The notes below the pieces were generated by a model. That model was given only the letters and a program-made list of their open reading frames with translations, searched no databases and was not told where the DNA came from. A program made the position numbers and the translations under genes. From CAVXXB01 sp963765585 (lineage in GTDB: Bacteria; Calditrichota; Calditrichia; JAJRVZ01), in assembly GCA_963765585.1 (NCBI GenBank), contig CAVXXB010000014.1, positions 186,001-250,000 on the forward strand: 64,000 nt of DNA, in the 5' to 3' direction. This document shows positions 1 to 8,425 of the stretch, piece after piece. The number at the start of each line of letters is the position of its first letter. Positions within the stretch are counted from its first letter, which is position 1.

Positions 1-117
1 TTGGGTCTTGATCTGTTTCTGCTCTTCTTTTTTATCTTCAATAGAATCCTGAGCAAAACTGGTGGTTACAGCAAAAAAGATGGCTGCAAGGCTAAGGGTT
101 AAAAATAAGTTCTTCAT
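1..117 (-). CDS. Secreted small protein, N-terminal part only (cut by window edge)
   Basis: The minus strand reads ATG at 117 followed by 39 open codons to the window edge. A clear ribosome binding site, AAGGAGAT, lies just upstream at about 123-130. The product starts with a typical signal peptide (MKN, a hydrophobic run, then SFAQ as a probable cleavage site) followed by a charged stretch rich in Lys, Glu and Gln. The organisation resembles the secreted K/E/Q-rich protein at 8795-9217. The function is unknown because the rest lies outside the window. Confidence 0.7.
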   Translation of the reverse strand, partial: MKNLFLTLSLAAIFFAVTTSFAQDSIEDKKEEQKQIKTQ

Positions 118-585
118 GGTGTATCTCCTTAAGTAGTTGGTTAATATTTAAATAGTTGCATTAATAACGTCAATTAGCGTGCCAATAAAAACAATGGATA
201 TCTAACCAATTGTTATTATAGGTGTTAGGTGTACACTTCAAAACGACCGGTCATTAGTCACTTCGACCAAATGGGCGAATATTGCGTCCGCTTAGACGGA
301 TAAATAGTTTTAAGGTAGGATTTAACTTTGGGTAGTTTACAGCTGATGCTAAATATCAATAAATGATTTGGATGCGGTTATGACCTGGTTCCCAAACTGA
401 GTTTGGGAGCCCAATTGTGTTCCCAAGTACAACTTGGGAACAAGTAAAGATATACTCAATCCTGTCCGTTTTTGGATCCCGTTGCTGTCGGGATTATCCT
501 GTCTAAATAAAAAAAATTTCAATAGTGGTAATTTCCTTTGCCGATAAATAAATTATAAAAAAGTAATAATTTGTATTAATTTACC
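118..585. repeat. Gene-free stretch with two GTTCCCAA palindromes
   Basis: No gene was found here. Two short hairpins built on the same theme lie at about 389-410 (GTTCCCAAAC...GTTTGGGA) and 419-441 (GTTCCCAAGT...ACTTGGGAAC). A fragment of a repeated phrase containing TATCCTGTCTAAAT lies near 495-508 and recurs at 22277-22296. These look like interspersed REP-type sequences rather than operators. Promoters for the divergent flanking genes should lie here but I cannot place them securely. Confidence 0.55.
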
Positions 586-618
586 GTGATTGTTTTAAAA
601 CAGGGGATTAATAATACC

Positions 619-927
619 ATGCAAAAGTTTCGCTCTTTTATAACCATTGCATTTCTGCTGGCTTCGGTCATCACTATTTTGCTGATAGCCATATTCGATA
701 ATATGCTGCAGTTGCTGGCTGTTGATTTAATAAACCACTACTTGATACCGACAATCATTGTCCTTTTGATTTTTGTGGTTCTGCTATCGGCCGGAATTGT
801 CTCCAATTCACACCGTTCCGAGGGATCATTAATCGGTAACGGATATTTTCAGACTGGCTATCCTCGAATTATTTCTGATTTCTGTCGGGCTGGGCTATTT
901 CCGTTATTATATTCAGCAGCCTGGTAA
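619..927 (+). CDS. Membrane-anchored PEGA-domain protein, N-terminal fragment (frame break)
   Basis: I chose the ATG at 619 over the in-frame GTG at 586; AGGGG at 602-606 is a modest ribosome binding site. The fragment encodes two hydrophobic segments (FITIAFLLASVITILLIAIF and LIPTIIVLLIFVVLLSAGIV). Its last 25 or so residues look out of frame. In the frame used by the next fragment, bases 842-928 encode another hydrophobic stretch (ILELFLISVGLGYF), which runs straight into the PEGA part. One indel near 845-875 would restore a single protein of roughly 315 residues with membrane segments followed by an extracytoplasmic PEGA domain. Role unknown. Confidence 0.6.
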   Translation: MQKFRSFITIAFLLASVITILLIAIFDNMLQLLAVDLINHYLIPTIIVLLIFVVLLSAGIVSNSHRSEGSLIGNGYFQTGYPRIISDFCRAGLFPLLYSAAW

Positions 928-931
928 CATT

Positions 932-1573
932 GTGCTAAAACTCTCCCCGGGAGATACCAAAGAGTATATCACCGTGGGCCTGACACTTCAATCCGGCGAA
1001 ACTGCCAAAATGGATACCGTGACCGCGCCCGGAATGTTGAACAACCGGCCGGCCGGAGTATACCGTATCGAAACCCTTGACCCGGATGTCGCACATTTTC
1101 AGACGGATATCTTGCTGGAGCCCATGGAAACCAAGACGCTCGTCATACCCGTGGCTTTAAACTCAAAAACCCTGGCTGTGCAGACCGACCCCGGCGATGC
1201 TGAGATCTGGATTGATGATATCCACACGGCAAATACCCCATATACATTTATAATTGCCAATCGGGATACGGTTATTGTGGCCCTGAAAAAGGAAGGCTAC
1301 CAGACCTATCTCGATACAGTCAGTTTAGCCGAAAATGTGGATCTGGGGACCATTTCACTGGTGAAAGTTTATACCCTTAGGGTGTCTTGTGCCTATCCGG
1401 ATATCGGATATAAGATCTTTGATTCGGAAAGAAATATTGTTTTTTCGGGAAGGGGATCCCGGGCACTGCAATTGCCGGCAGGAAACTACCGGCTGGGCTA
1501 CGAGATTGGTGAGGGGCAATATGAATATAAATCAATTACATTGAACAGAAATAATACTGTGACGTTGCAATAA
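932..1573 (+). CDS. PEGA-domain protein, C-terminal fragment
   Basis: This fragment continues the gene begun at 619. The GTG at 932 is only the first start-like codon after the frame break; the coding frame runs upstream to about 842. Residues around 85-145 form a classic PEGA domain (VQTDPGDAEIWIDD, then PYTF, then VALKKEGYQTY), a small beta-rich domain found in S-layer-like and anchored surface proteins. A second beta-rich repeat follows to the end. It is probably outside the cytoplasmic membrane. No partner gene is evident. Confidence 0.65.
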   Translation: MLKLSPGDTKEYITVGLTLQSGETAKMDTVTAPGMLNNRPAGVYRIETLDPDVAHFQTDILLEPMETKTLVIPVALNSKTLAVQTDPGDAEIWIDDIHTANTPYTFIIANRDTVIVALKKEGYQTYLDTVSLAENVDLGTISLVKVYTLRVSCAYPDIGYKIFDSERNIVFSGRGSRALQLPAGNYRLGYEIGEGQYEYKSITLNRNNTVTLQ

Positions 1574-1674
1574 TCATATTTAAATTCGATTTGCAAAATT
1601 TATAATCAGAAAAATCTTGGTTATTTGCGAACTCCCATTTTTGGGGCTAAACCCCGGGAAATTTGGGTGCTCTT

Positions 1675-1702
1675 ATTACCCCAGCCTAAAGGCTGGGGCT
1701 AG
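1675..1702. repeat. Palindromic intergenic repeat (CCCCAGCC hairpin)
   Basis: A near-perfect hairpin, CCCCAGCC-TAAA-GGCTGGGG, follows a run of imperfect GGGG/CCCC motifs (1640-1665). Related hairpins with CCCC arms occur at 60434-60461 and 60549-60576, so this is one member of an interspersed REP-like family. Confidence 0.55.
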
Positions 1703-1783
1703 TGAAGATTGTTAATATATTATTTTGTTGCGAATAGAGCCTGCTTCAAATATTTACCAAAACGATCAACCTAATTAATAATG

Positions 1784-1812
1784 AAAAAACCCCTGCCGAA
1801 ACAGGGGTTTTT
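1784..1812 (-). terminator. Rho-independent terminator downstream of the two tRNAs
   Basis: The stem ACCCCTG/CAGGGGT (1789-1795 with 1802-1808) has A- and T-runs on both sides, so it could act in either direction. It lies about 60 bases past the 3' end of the minus-strand tRNA pair and most likely ends their transcript. Confidence 0.75.
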
Positions 1813-1874
1813 ATATGGAGTCGGCGGGAAGGAATTTCTTCCTCCCCAATGCGCGCATGCCTAACCGATCCGTG

Positions 1875-1946
1875 AGCGAGAAGCAGGAATCGAACCTACA
1901 CCGCAATCCTGGAAGGATTGTGCTCTTCCATTTGAGCTACTCTCGC
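1875..1946 (-). tRNA. tRNA-Gly (anticodon TCC)
   Basis: The cloverleaf is complete on the minus strand: acceptor GCGAGAG pairs with TTCTCGC, the D arm is AGCTC...GAGC, the anticodon stem CAATC/GATTG holds loop CTTCCAG (anticodon TCC), and the T arm is GTAGG-TTCGATT-CCTGC. CCA is not encoded. It follows the tRNA-Ala gene by 6 bases and they probably share a transcript. Confidence 0.93.
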
Positions 1947-1952
1947 TTAATG

Positions 1953-2027
1953 TGGAGCCGAGAAGAATTGAACTTCTGACCTCTTGAATGCAAGCATTCA
2001 AACGCTCTCCCTCTGAGCTACAGCCCC
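1953..2027 (-). tRNA. tRNA-Ala (anticodon TGC) with an enlarged anticodon loop
   Basis: Acceptor GGGGCTG pairs with CGGCTCC, including the G3-U70 wobble that is the alanine identity element. The T arm AGAAG-TTCAATT-CTTCT and the D arm are normal. The anticodon stem TTTGA/TCAAG encloses ten bases (ATGCTTGCAT) instead of seven. Without the first three, the loop would be CTTGCAT with anticodon TGC. The arm can also fold as a longer perfect hairpin, TTGAATGC/GCATTCAA. It is either a degenerate gene, a sequence error, or a genuinely odd tRNA. Confidence 0.8.
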
Positions 2028-2169
2028 ATGTTTTGATTTAAAGATACGTTTTTTGTCAAATGAAGGCGTGACTGACCTCACAATTTTTAATTATTTTTTT
2101 GGGCACAGGAGAACTGATTAGAAATTAGAAATGAAAATGCTTGACAAGTAAGATAAAAATCTCAAAAAT

Positions 2170-2212
2170 TTGTTCCTTGTTCCTTGTTCCTTGTTCCTTG
2201 TTCCTTGTTCCT
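2170..2212. repeat. Tandem 7-bp repeat (TTGTTCC), about six copies
   Basis: The unit TTGTTCC is repeated about six times without variation just downstream of the receptor gene. Similar low-complexity phrases occur in other gaps of this window. Confidence 0.85.
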
Positions 2213-2229
2213 AATTTCAAAAATCCCAC

Positions 2230-4731
2230 TTAACTCTTATACCATATGTAAGTCGGTGAGCCCGGCACAAATGTGGGTATGCCAAATAGATTCCCTGTAT
2301 TTCCCGCACTGACGATATATTCTTCATTTAATAAATTATAGGCGAACAAACTTAATTCGAGATGCAGCGGATAATAATATACACCGCCCTGCAGATGAAA
2401 TAATCCAAACGCATCCTGCTCGAGACCGCTGGTGTTATCATCTTCAAAATAATGATGGGACTTATAGGTATATGACGGTATAATAAATAAATTGAAGGTG
2501 TTTTCTATATTGTGTGACATATTGGCCCGTATCGACCAACTATGATCCGGGGACAGACGAAATTTATTGCCGGCATAATCCTGATCATTTCCATTTGTGT
2601 CCCTGTCATCATAACGCGCATGGATATAAGCGTAATTGGCATACAGTTGGATGCCTTGACTTGCAGCGTACCTGACATTTGATTCAAACCCGTAAGCATG
2701 AGCACTTCCACCATCCTTGACAATTAATTGGTATTCGCCCGATTCCATGTCCGCTACCCAGGCGCGGGTCTGGAAATCATTATAATCATAATAGTACACA
2801 GCCGCGTCTAAAAATAACTGATCAGAGAAATTCCCCTTATATCCAATTTCATAGTTATTTACCTTCTCGTCATCAAGCACTTCGGCCTGGGCATCGGCCC
2901 GCAACTGAATTACATTTGGACGTCTGCCCCGTGCAAAACCCATATACATATTGTGATTCAAATTAAAAGAATATCGGGCAACTATCCTGCCTACCAGTGA
3001 AGTATATTGTTCTTGCTTACCGGATACACTGCCAGTTGCAAATAATACATTGGGATAGTTACCTGTTAAGAGTCCCAGAGTAGATGGTTGACCGGAAAGA
3101 TGTGTATTCTGCGCATCCAGAGATAAGCGGTCGAGAATCAATCTCAATCCGGCAGTCAACTTTAGCTTATTCGTTATGTTAAATGTGCCATCGATAAATG
3201 CTTCCAGAGCCTCATTCGCGGCCTGCTGAAATGATTCCTCCACATGATCTGTCGGCAGCGGCAACCCGCCCAAATCACCTAGTTCGGGAAGCGGGGGAAT
3301 GGCCGGCATATAATTTGGATTCCCCATTTCATCCACCAGACCAGCGGGATTAAAAAACAGAAAAAACAGACTCTGTTCATTGGGGGCGAAACGAACCGAT
3401 TGATCAACTTTTTCCTTCCAGTAGCTGATGCCTGTAAATCCATTAAATCGATGGCTCATATTAAAATTGAGACGGGACTCAAATGTTACTTGCTTAACAT
3501 CCACAGCTTCTTCAAAATTCAGAGCCGGTGCAGCAGATCCATCTCCTTCCCATATCTCATCTGCGCTATGCTCCCGGTAAGATATAAATGTGTTCAGATC
3601 GAGATTATCGTTAAAATAGTGATGCACATTAAAGTTTAAATTTAGGATCTTCCTCTTAAGTCCCAAATCCGAACCACGTTCAAATGATGCCGTCTCACTA
3701 AATACATCAACCTGGCCCAGCTGGTTTGGATACGTCCTGCTCATAAATGCGGTCCCGCCTGGATTGTCTTCCTGATAATCAAATATCAGATCCATAATGG
3801 TATTGTCCGAAGGAATGAATCTGAATGATGATCTAAAGGCAGTCGATTTCTTCTCGTTGAGCCGTCCGCTAAACGTATTGTTGACAAAGCCGTCTCTTTT
3901 TGTATACCGGGCTGCAAACCGCGAATATAAATTTTTCGTTATTGGCAGATTTAATACCCCGGTAATTTCCTGCTGTCCGTGATTACCCATTCCAATCGAA
4001 AAATTACCGTGCAAAGAATTACCCGGCATAGTACTGATCAGGTGAACCGATCCGATTTGTGCACCGCGACCGAAGAGTGTCCCTTGTGGTCCGTTTAAGA
4101 TCTCGATCCGTTCCATATCCAGCAGTTCGATCATTGCGCCCGTGTTTCTGCTAATAGGAATATTATTATAAAACACAGACACCCTAGGCTGTGCACTGGC
4201 CAGAAACGCGTCACTGGTTAGACCACGGATTACGTAATTAGGCCGGTTATTACTTTGAGAGTAGACCTGTAAACCAGGAACATATCCGGATATTACTTCC
4301 AGATTAACCTGTGAATTTTTCTGCAGGAATTGTTCATCCAGTATCGACATGGTGACCGGCACATCCTGAATCTGCTCCACTCTTTTTTGTGCGGTTACCA
4401 CAACTGCATCCATCTTTAATATTTCTTCATTCATAACAATATTTTTAATCAGAGTCTGCTGTTCCTCAAGATCTAAATTTATTTCGATTGAGGTATATCC
4501 GATATATTTAAATATGAGCGTGTAGCTACCGGCTGGTAAATTCTCAATTGAGAATAATCCGAATTGATTGGAAGTCGTACCGATGTAATTGTCTGGAATT
4601 GTAATATTTACGCCGCCCAGTGGTAGGCTTTGATCATCTTTTATATTACCTCTAATCGTTCCGGAAAAGGCCAGCGATATATGCATTGTTAAAATTAAAG
4701 ATTGAATAAGCAAAATTATGTGGCGTTTCAT
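2230..4731 (-). CDS. TonB-dependent outer-membrane receptor with carboxypeptidase-regulatory-like domain
   Basis: An 833-residue outer-membrane receptor for active uptake of an unidentified ligand, powered by TonB/ExbBD. After a signal peptide (MKRHI...SLAFSG), residues 25-105 form a carboxypeptidase-regulatory-like beta-sandwich (IRGNIKDDQSLPLGGVNI). Then comes a plug domain (VEQIQDVPVTMSIL...VIRGLTSDAF...LNGPQGTLFGRGAQIG) and a long beta-barrel. The called end (...PTYIWYKS) lacks the usual C-terminal aromatic strand. The neighbouring frame reads YGIRVKWDF and stops at 2217, exactly what such receptors end with, so a one-base indel near 2245 is likely. It stands alone; a TonB-like gene lies at 28601-29224. 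Substrate cannot be inferred. Confidence 0.9.
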   Translation of the reverse strand: MKRHIILLIQSLILTMHISLAFSGTIRGNIKDDQSLPLGGVNITIPDNYIGTTSNQFGLFSIENLPAGSYTLIFKYIGYTSIEINLDLEEQQTLIKNIVMNEEILKMDAVVVTAQKRVEQIQDVPVTMSILDEQFLQKNSQVNLEVISGYVPGLQVYSQSNNRPNYVIRGLTSDAFLASAQPRVSVFYNNIPISRNTGAMIELLDMERIEILNGPQGTLFGRGAQIGSVHLISTMPGNSLHGNFSIGMGNHGQQEITGVLNLPITKNLYSRFAARYTKRDGFVNNTFSGRLNEKKSTAFRSSFRFIPSDNTIMDLIFDYQEDNPGGTAFMSRTYPNQLGQVDVFSETASFERGSDLGLKRKILNLNFNVHHYFNDNLDLNTFISYREHSADEIWEGDGSAAPALNFEEAVDVKQVTFESRLNFNMSHRFNGFTGISYWKEKVDQSVRFAPNEQSLFFLFFNPAGLVDEMGNPNYMPAIPPLPELGDLGGLPLPTDHVEESFQQAANEALEAFIDGTFNITNKLKLTAGLRLILDRLSLDAQNTHLSGQPSTLGLLTGNYPNVLFATGSVSGKQEQYTSLVGRIVARYSFNLNHNMYMGFARGRRPNVIQLRADAQAEVLDDEKVNNYEIGYKGNFSDQLFLDAAVYYYDYNDFQTRAWVADMESGEYQLIVKDGGSAHAYGFESNVRYAASQGIQLYANYAYIHARYDDRDTNGNDQDYAGNKFRLSPDHSWSIRANMSHNIENTFNLFIIPSYTYKSHHYFEDDNTSGLEQDAFGLFHLQGGVYYYPLHLELSLFAYNLLNEEYIVSAGNTGNLFGIPTFVPGSPTYIWYKS

Positions 4732-5280
4732 AAATGTTATCTGTCCTTTAGTATTGAATTATGAATGATAAGCAAAATTCTCTTTATCTATTTTCTTAAA
4801 GATAAAAGAGGCTAATATAGGTAAATTGATCTGATTAAATCAACTGTATTTGTTTGGGTGTTTTTATTATGCCAATTCAATTTTTATATTGATTAATCAT
4901 ATATCTGCAACTAATATTGGGTTATATCAGTTTTGATCAAAGGATGTATAATAACTAGGGACTCACTAAGAACAGGAAGTGCACAAAGGTCTATTATAAA
5001 AAATATACACTGTCTTCTCGCAGAAACCTTCCCGTGGTGCCGGCACTGTGGTGATAATCAGCAGAATGAGTACTCGAATGGCGGGAAGATTCCTAAAGGA
5101 ATGACAGAATAAAACCAAATCAAATTTAAATGTCCAAGGATAATTATTTACTTATAAATTTAGCATTTGATTTTGGATATTTATTTGACATTCGGGCTAG
5201 GCATTGGACATTTATCTTTAATCCTGATATTGTTAAATATTTGTGTTGAAAATTCTAAATTTTATTATTCAAGACCAGCG
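4732..5280. repeat. Gene-free stretch with a degenerate copy of the GTCATC/GATGACA palindromic repeat
   Basis: No gene was found. The first 200 bases are AT-rich and should hold the receptor promoter (minus strand), not confidently located. A diverged copy of an interspersed palindromic repeat spans about 5011-5106: it starts TGTCTTCTCGCAG, has CTTCCCG and CGGGAAG inner arms, and ends AATGACA. Its central part differs from the other copies. The region ends at the insertion site of the GxxExxY element. Confidence 0.5.
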
Positions 5281-5288
5281 TAAATAAT

Positions 5289-5845
5289 GGTAGTGTCAAA
5301 AGTTCTATGAAAAAATGAAAAACAGGATAAAAAGATGAAACCACAGAGCACTCAGAGGAAAACTCTGAGAACTCTAAAAGAATATCCTTTAAGAGATATT
5401 ACTGAGAAAATAATTTCATGTGCTATTGAAGTTCACTCATTACTTGGGCCAGGTCTGTTAGAAAATTTATATGAAGAAGCAATGGAGCATGAACTAAAGT
5501 CACGCGGAATTGAATATAATCGACAAAAAGAACTTGAGATTGAATATAAGGGTAATCCCATTGGGAGTTATAGACTGGATTATTTAATAGAAAATAAGGT
5601 GATTGTCGAATTAAAGTGTGTTGAAGCAATCAAGAATATTCATATTGCCCAGGTGCTAACTTACCTGAGAGCAGAAAATCTAAAAGTCGGATTGTTGATC
5701 AATTTTAATGTTGACAAATTAAAAGAAGGAATAAAGAGAGTTATCTTATAAGAGATCACAGAGGGGAGATGATTAGAAATAGCATTAGCATAAATAATAT
5801 TAATAATTTACTCTGTGTACTCTGTGGTTACTTTTTTACACTACC
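5289..5845 (+). mobile_element. 557-bp transposon-like element carrying a GxxExxY gene, with TIRs and 8-bp target duplication
   Basis: The ends are inverted copies of GGTAGTGT (5289-5296 and 5838-5845), extendable with mismatches to GGTAGTGTxAAAA. The element is flanked by perfect 8-bp direct repeats TAAATAAT (5281-5288 and 5846-5853), the mark of transposition. Inside the tips lie longer subterminal inverted repeats of the type AACCACAGAGnACnCAGAG (5338-5357 and 5810-5829). The only gene is GxxExxY; no transposase is present. A 159-bp derivative lacking the gene, with its own 8-bp duplication, lies at 38216-38374. Mobilisation in trans by a host or IS-encoded transposase is inferred. Confidence 0.88.
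5335..5751 (+). CDS. GxxExxY family protein (PD-(D/E)XK nuclease-like)
   Basis: The 138-residue product matches the GxxExxY family: IEVHSLLGPGLLENLYEEAM contains the naming motif (GLLENLY). RLDYLIENKVIVELK gives the D...ExK core of a PD-(D/E)XK nuclease fold, and GLLINFNV is the conserved C-terminal strand. The biochemical role of the family is not established to my knowledge. The first eight codons (MKPQSTQR) come from the left subterminal repeat of the surrounding element and precede the conserved domain, so the element itself supplies the start codon. The next in-frame methionine is well inside the domain. Its position as sole gene in an element with target duplications suggests a role in the element's spread or maintenance. 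Confidence 0.9.
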   Translation: MKPQSTQRKTLRTLKEYPLRDITEKIISCAIEVHSLLGPGLLENLYEEAMEHELKSRGIEYNRQKELEIEYKGNPIGSYRLDYLIENKVIVELKCVEAIKNIHIAQVLTYLRAENLKVGLLINFNVDKLKEGIKRVIL

Positions 5846-5867
5846 TAAATAATAATTGGGATATTCT

Positions 5868-6473
5868 ATGAAAATACTATCATATTTTACTAGCGCGTTT
5901 ATACTGATCATGATGAGTTGCGGTGCGCCCGGTTTCGATATAATAAAAATGGATGATGATGGATCCGATAACCAGAAAACCTATACTATCGTCGGGAAAA
6001 ATAACCGGCTCTCGGCAAAATCGGCACAGGGTGGTGCCCATATTGATTCAAAAGGATTGTATATAGATCCATTTTTAATTCGGGAAACAGGTTCGGATAA
6101 AATATTACAGACCGGATTTTATCTGATTCATCATAATTTTGAAGTCAGCGGTGGGTTCAGACCCATGAGGAAGCTTATATTCACTACGGATCAAAATATA
6201 GAAATAAGCAAAGAAGTTACAGGTCAGGAAATTGACTATGACATGGCAAACTGGAATGCCGCGACGGTAAATTATAGTTCCACCTTTACCGAATATGGGG
6301 TCATCAGATTACAGAAAGAGGATTTTATAAAAATTTTAACAAGTAACAATCTGGCTGTAAAAGTAATCGGTGGCGAAGTGACACAGACCTATAATAGCGA
6401 TGAAATCTCAAGATCATTCCAGCAAAATATGACGGAGTTTTACCAGGATCAGATTGAGGTGAATTCTGAGTAG
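5868..6473 (+). CDS. Putative lipoprotein of unknown function
   Basis: ATG at 5868 gives a signal peptide ending in a lipobox (LIMMSC followed by GAP), so the mature protein is probably a lipid-anchored periplasmic or outer-membrane protein of about 185 residues. I do not recognise the family. The body is polar and predicted mostly beta. The GxxExxY element ends only 22 bases upstream of the start, so insertion probably altered or displaced the native promoter. Confidence 0.6.
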   Translation: MKILSYFTSAFILIMMSCGAPGFDIIKMDDDGSDNQKTYTIVGKNNRLSAKSAQGGAHIDSKGLYIDPFLIRETGSDKILQTGFYLIHHNFEVSGGFRPMRKLIFTTDQNIEISKEVTGQEIDYDMANWNAATVNYSSTFTEYGVIRLQKEDFIKILTSNNLAVKVIGGEVTQTYNSDEISRSFQQNMTEFYQDQIEVNSE

Positions 6474-6744
6474 CCTGGACAATATGGACACGAAGAACAC
6501 GAAGGGTACGAAGTTCACGAAGGAAAATAATTTGTTTGATTCATTTCTCGCAGAAACGCGGAGACGCAAAGCATTTCAATTAGAAATTGGAGATTTGAAA
6601 TTGGTACTTTGATATTTGAAACTGCCAACTGCCAATCTGCCAATGGCCAATTGCATACTCTTGATATCACATTACTAACTTCTAATCTCCAACTGAAACC
6701 CTGCGCCTTTGTGTGAGTAAATTATAAATAAGCAAACAACAGAG
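6474..6744. repeat. Intergenic block of periodic repeats
   Basis: No gene. The block strings together several degenerate periodic phrases: ACACGAAGAACACGAAGG (6485-6525), CGCAGAAACGCGGAGACGC (6547-6565), CTGCCAATCTGCCAATGGCC (6635-6654) and CTAACTTCTAATCTCC (6675-6690). Each recurs in other gaps of the window, for example 33055-33115 and 40498-40530. Confidence 0.7.
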
Positions 6745-7257
6745 GTGAATGTGAAATTTAAGAACAATCTGTTTTATTTTCTGCTGCTAAGCTTGCTCAA
6801 TTTTCTTGCCTGTGAGGGCACGGTTTCACCCATCCATAATATTGTATACTATAACTCATTTGAAGATGTGTCTGATCTGAAGGGTTGGGAGGGATTATCA
6901 GCGGATGGTTTAGTTGATGACACAGCGCCGACTGGCGGTGCACACTCAATCAGGGTTTCGGGTGGTTGTATCATACCCACTTCCAAATTGACGTTGGCAG
7001 CCCGGGATGAAAATCTAACTGTTCGTGTTACCTGCCTGGCAAAAGCAGAATTCTTTAGCGGCGTTGTAACTATGTTTACGGGAAAGGATTATGAGGATGA
7101 AATTTTTATTTCAATAATGGACACGGTCTGGCGGCAATATCAGAGCGATAAAAAAATGTTCTGGCCGGCAAATACTACTTTATCTATATGTATAAATTCC
7201 GGAGGATTTATGGGTGGAAGCATGCTGGTGGACGAGTTGATGATTATAGAGGAGTAG
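6745..7257 (+). CDS. Putative lipoprotein with jelly-roll-like domain
   Basis: The start is either GTG 6745 or GTG 6751; AGAGGTGA overlaps this region. The signal peptide ends in FLAC, a lipobox. The rest (YYNSFEDVSDLKGWEG..., APTGGAHSIRVSGG, ...MLVDELMIIEE) has the pattern of carbohydrate-binding-module-like jelly rolls: an opening FE/W strand, a GxxSIRVSGG strand and a final VDEL strand. Ligand binding is an inference from fold pattern only. It is flanked by repeat-rich DNA and not obviously in an operon. Confidence 0.6.
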   Translation: MNVKFKNNLFYFLLLSLLNFLACEGTVSPIHNIVYYNSFEDVSDLKGWEGLSADGLVDDTAPTGGAHSIRVSGGCIIPTSKLTLAARDENLTVRVTCLAKAEFFSGVVTMFTGKDYEDEIFISIMDTVWRQYQSDKKMFWPANTTLSICINSGGFMGGSMLVDELMIIEE

Positions 7258-7341
7258 AGCAGGATACAGGATGCAGGATTCAAGATACAAGGTACAAATT
7301 CCCAATTCCCAGTTCCAAATTACAAATTACGAAAAGTAAAA

Positions 7342-7740
7342 ATGTCCAAAAATCTAACAACAAAATTAATGACGGCTTCAGCCATCCTCTTTGCCATCAC
7401 GGGGATTTCAGCGCTATTCTTCCCATATGAGATTGCACAATGGTTTGAACTCCCACAAAGGGCGGCGCTGCTGGTGCAATTGTTTTCGGCAGGATTACTG
7501 GCGATTGCCGTAATCAACTATATTGGCCGAAATGCAGTTTATGGCGGTATCTATGGCAAACCTATTATGCTGGGAAATTTTATGTTCGGTATCATATGTT
7601 GCACTTCGTTGCTGTCGGCACAATTGAGATATCAATATGGCTTTTGGGTCTGGCTTATGATGCTTGTTTTTGGAGTATATACTCTGTTATTTATAAAGTT
7701 AATTTTCTTCCCCGGTAAAAATCAAGACAAAGCACCATAA
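7342..7740 (+). CDS. Small four-helix membrane protein
   Basis: A 132-residue integral membrane protein with about four hydrophobic segments (ASAILFAITGISALFF, LLVQLFSAGLLAIAVINYI, MLGNFMFGIICCTSLL, WVWLMMLVFGVYTLLFI). The family is not recognised. The stop codon overlaps the start of the next gene (TAATG), so the two are translationally coupled and probably act together. Confidence 0.65.
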   Translation: MSKNLTTKLMTASAILFAITGISALFFPYEIAQWFELPQRAALLVQLFSAGLLAIAVINYIGRNAVYGGIYGKPIMLGNFMFGIICCTSLLSAQLRYQYGFWVWLMMLVFGVYTLLFIKLIFFPGKNQDKAP

Positions 7741-8163
7741 TGAAAACCTACGTTCGTATGCTAAAATGGTCCCTGTATCTTGGTGGAATCTATTTTTTCC
7801 TTATTAGCGTGGTACATATATTTACGATTAAAAATCCCCGGATTTTACATTTATTTCAATGTGCCTTCCAATGAATATCAGGATAAAATCATCGCCTTTC
7901 TGACTATCGGATGGAGTATTTTTTTTATCCAGGCGGGTGCAAATCCACTAAAATATAAATCATTGATCCGCTCCATCTTGCTGGCCGGTCTGGCGGCCAT
8001 CTGTGGTCTCAGTTTTATAAATTTATCTACAAATTTTTCCAATTATTCCCCCAATATCTCAGTTACCAATTTCTGGATACAAGTGGGTGTCCTGTTGCTG
8101 TACCTGTTCTGGCTGTATTTTTTATATATCCGAATGATTAGACTCTCCCGGCGAAATTCCTGA
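7740..8163 (+). CDS. Small membrane protein, coupled to the preceding gene (one-base frame break)
   Basis: The ATG at 7740 overlaps the previous stop and encodes MKTYVRMLKWSLYLGG and a membrane helix, but the frame stops at about 7874. The rest is read in another frame from about 7830. Removing one A from the AAAAA run near 7830 fuses VVHIFTIK to IPGFYIYFNVPSNEYQDKI and gives one protein of about 140 residues with four membrane segments. An indel in a homopolymer is the likely cause. Function unknown; it pairs with the membrane protein at 7342-7740. Confidence 0.6.
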
Positions 8164-8424
8164 CCGTTGCTACAATTCTGCTCTTAGAAACTATAAAAGA
8201 ATACAGAGAAATGATGCAATTAGGAATTAGTTATTGGTTATTAGTATATTTCTAACTTCTAACTTCTAATCTAATTCTAATTCTAATCTCTAATCTCTAA
8301 TCTGTAATTTTCCCCTCTGTGTTCTCTGTGGTAAAAATAAGAATCGTGAATTTCTCTTAAAATTCACAGCAATGAATATTAAGCGCAGCATGGATAGTAG
8401 AAATGTAATGCATGTATAAAATTA
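8164..8424. repeat. Intergenic periodic repeats (TCTAATT and CTCTGTG types)
   Basis: No gene. Bases about 8250-8310 are a long run of degenerate TCTAA(C/T)TTC units, followed at 8314-8332 by CCCTCTGTGTTCTCTGTGG. The latter resembles the subterminal repeat of the GxxExxY element, but I found no GGTAGTGT tip or target duplication here. Confidence 0.65.
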
Positions 8425-8425
8425 G

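Noticed and set aside
2170..2212. TTGTTCC tandem repeat as a phase-variation switch
   Set aside because: It lies downstream of the receptor's real stop and outside any promoter I can identify.
5289..5845. A transposase within the GxxExxY element
   Set aside because: Only one substantial reading frame fits the 557 bp and it is the GxxExxY protein; no DDE-type transposase or serine/tyrosine recombinase motif is visible.
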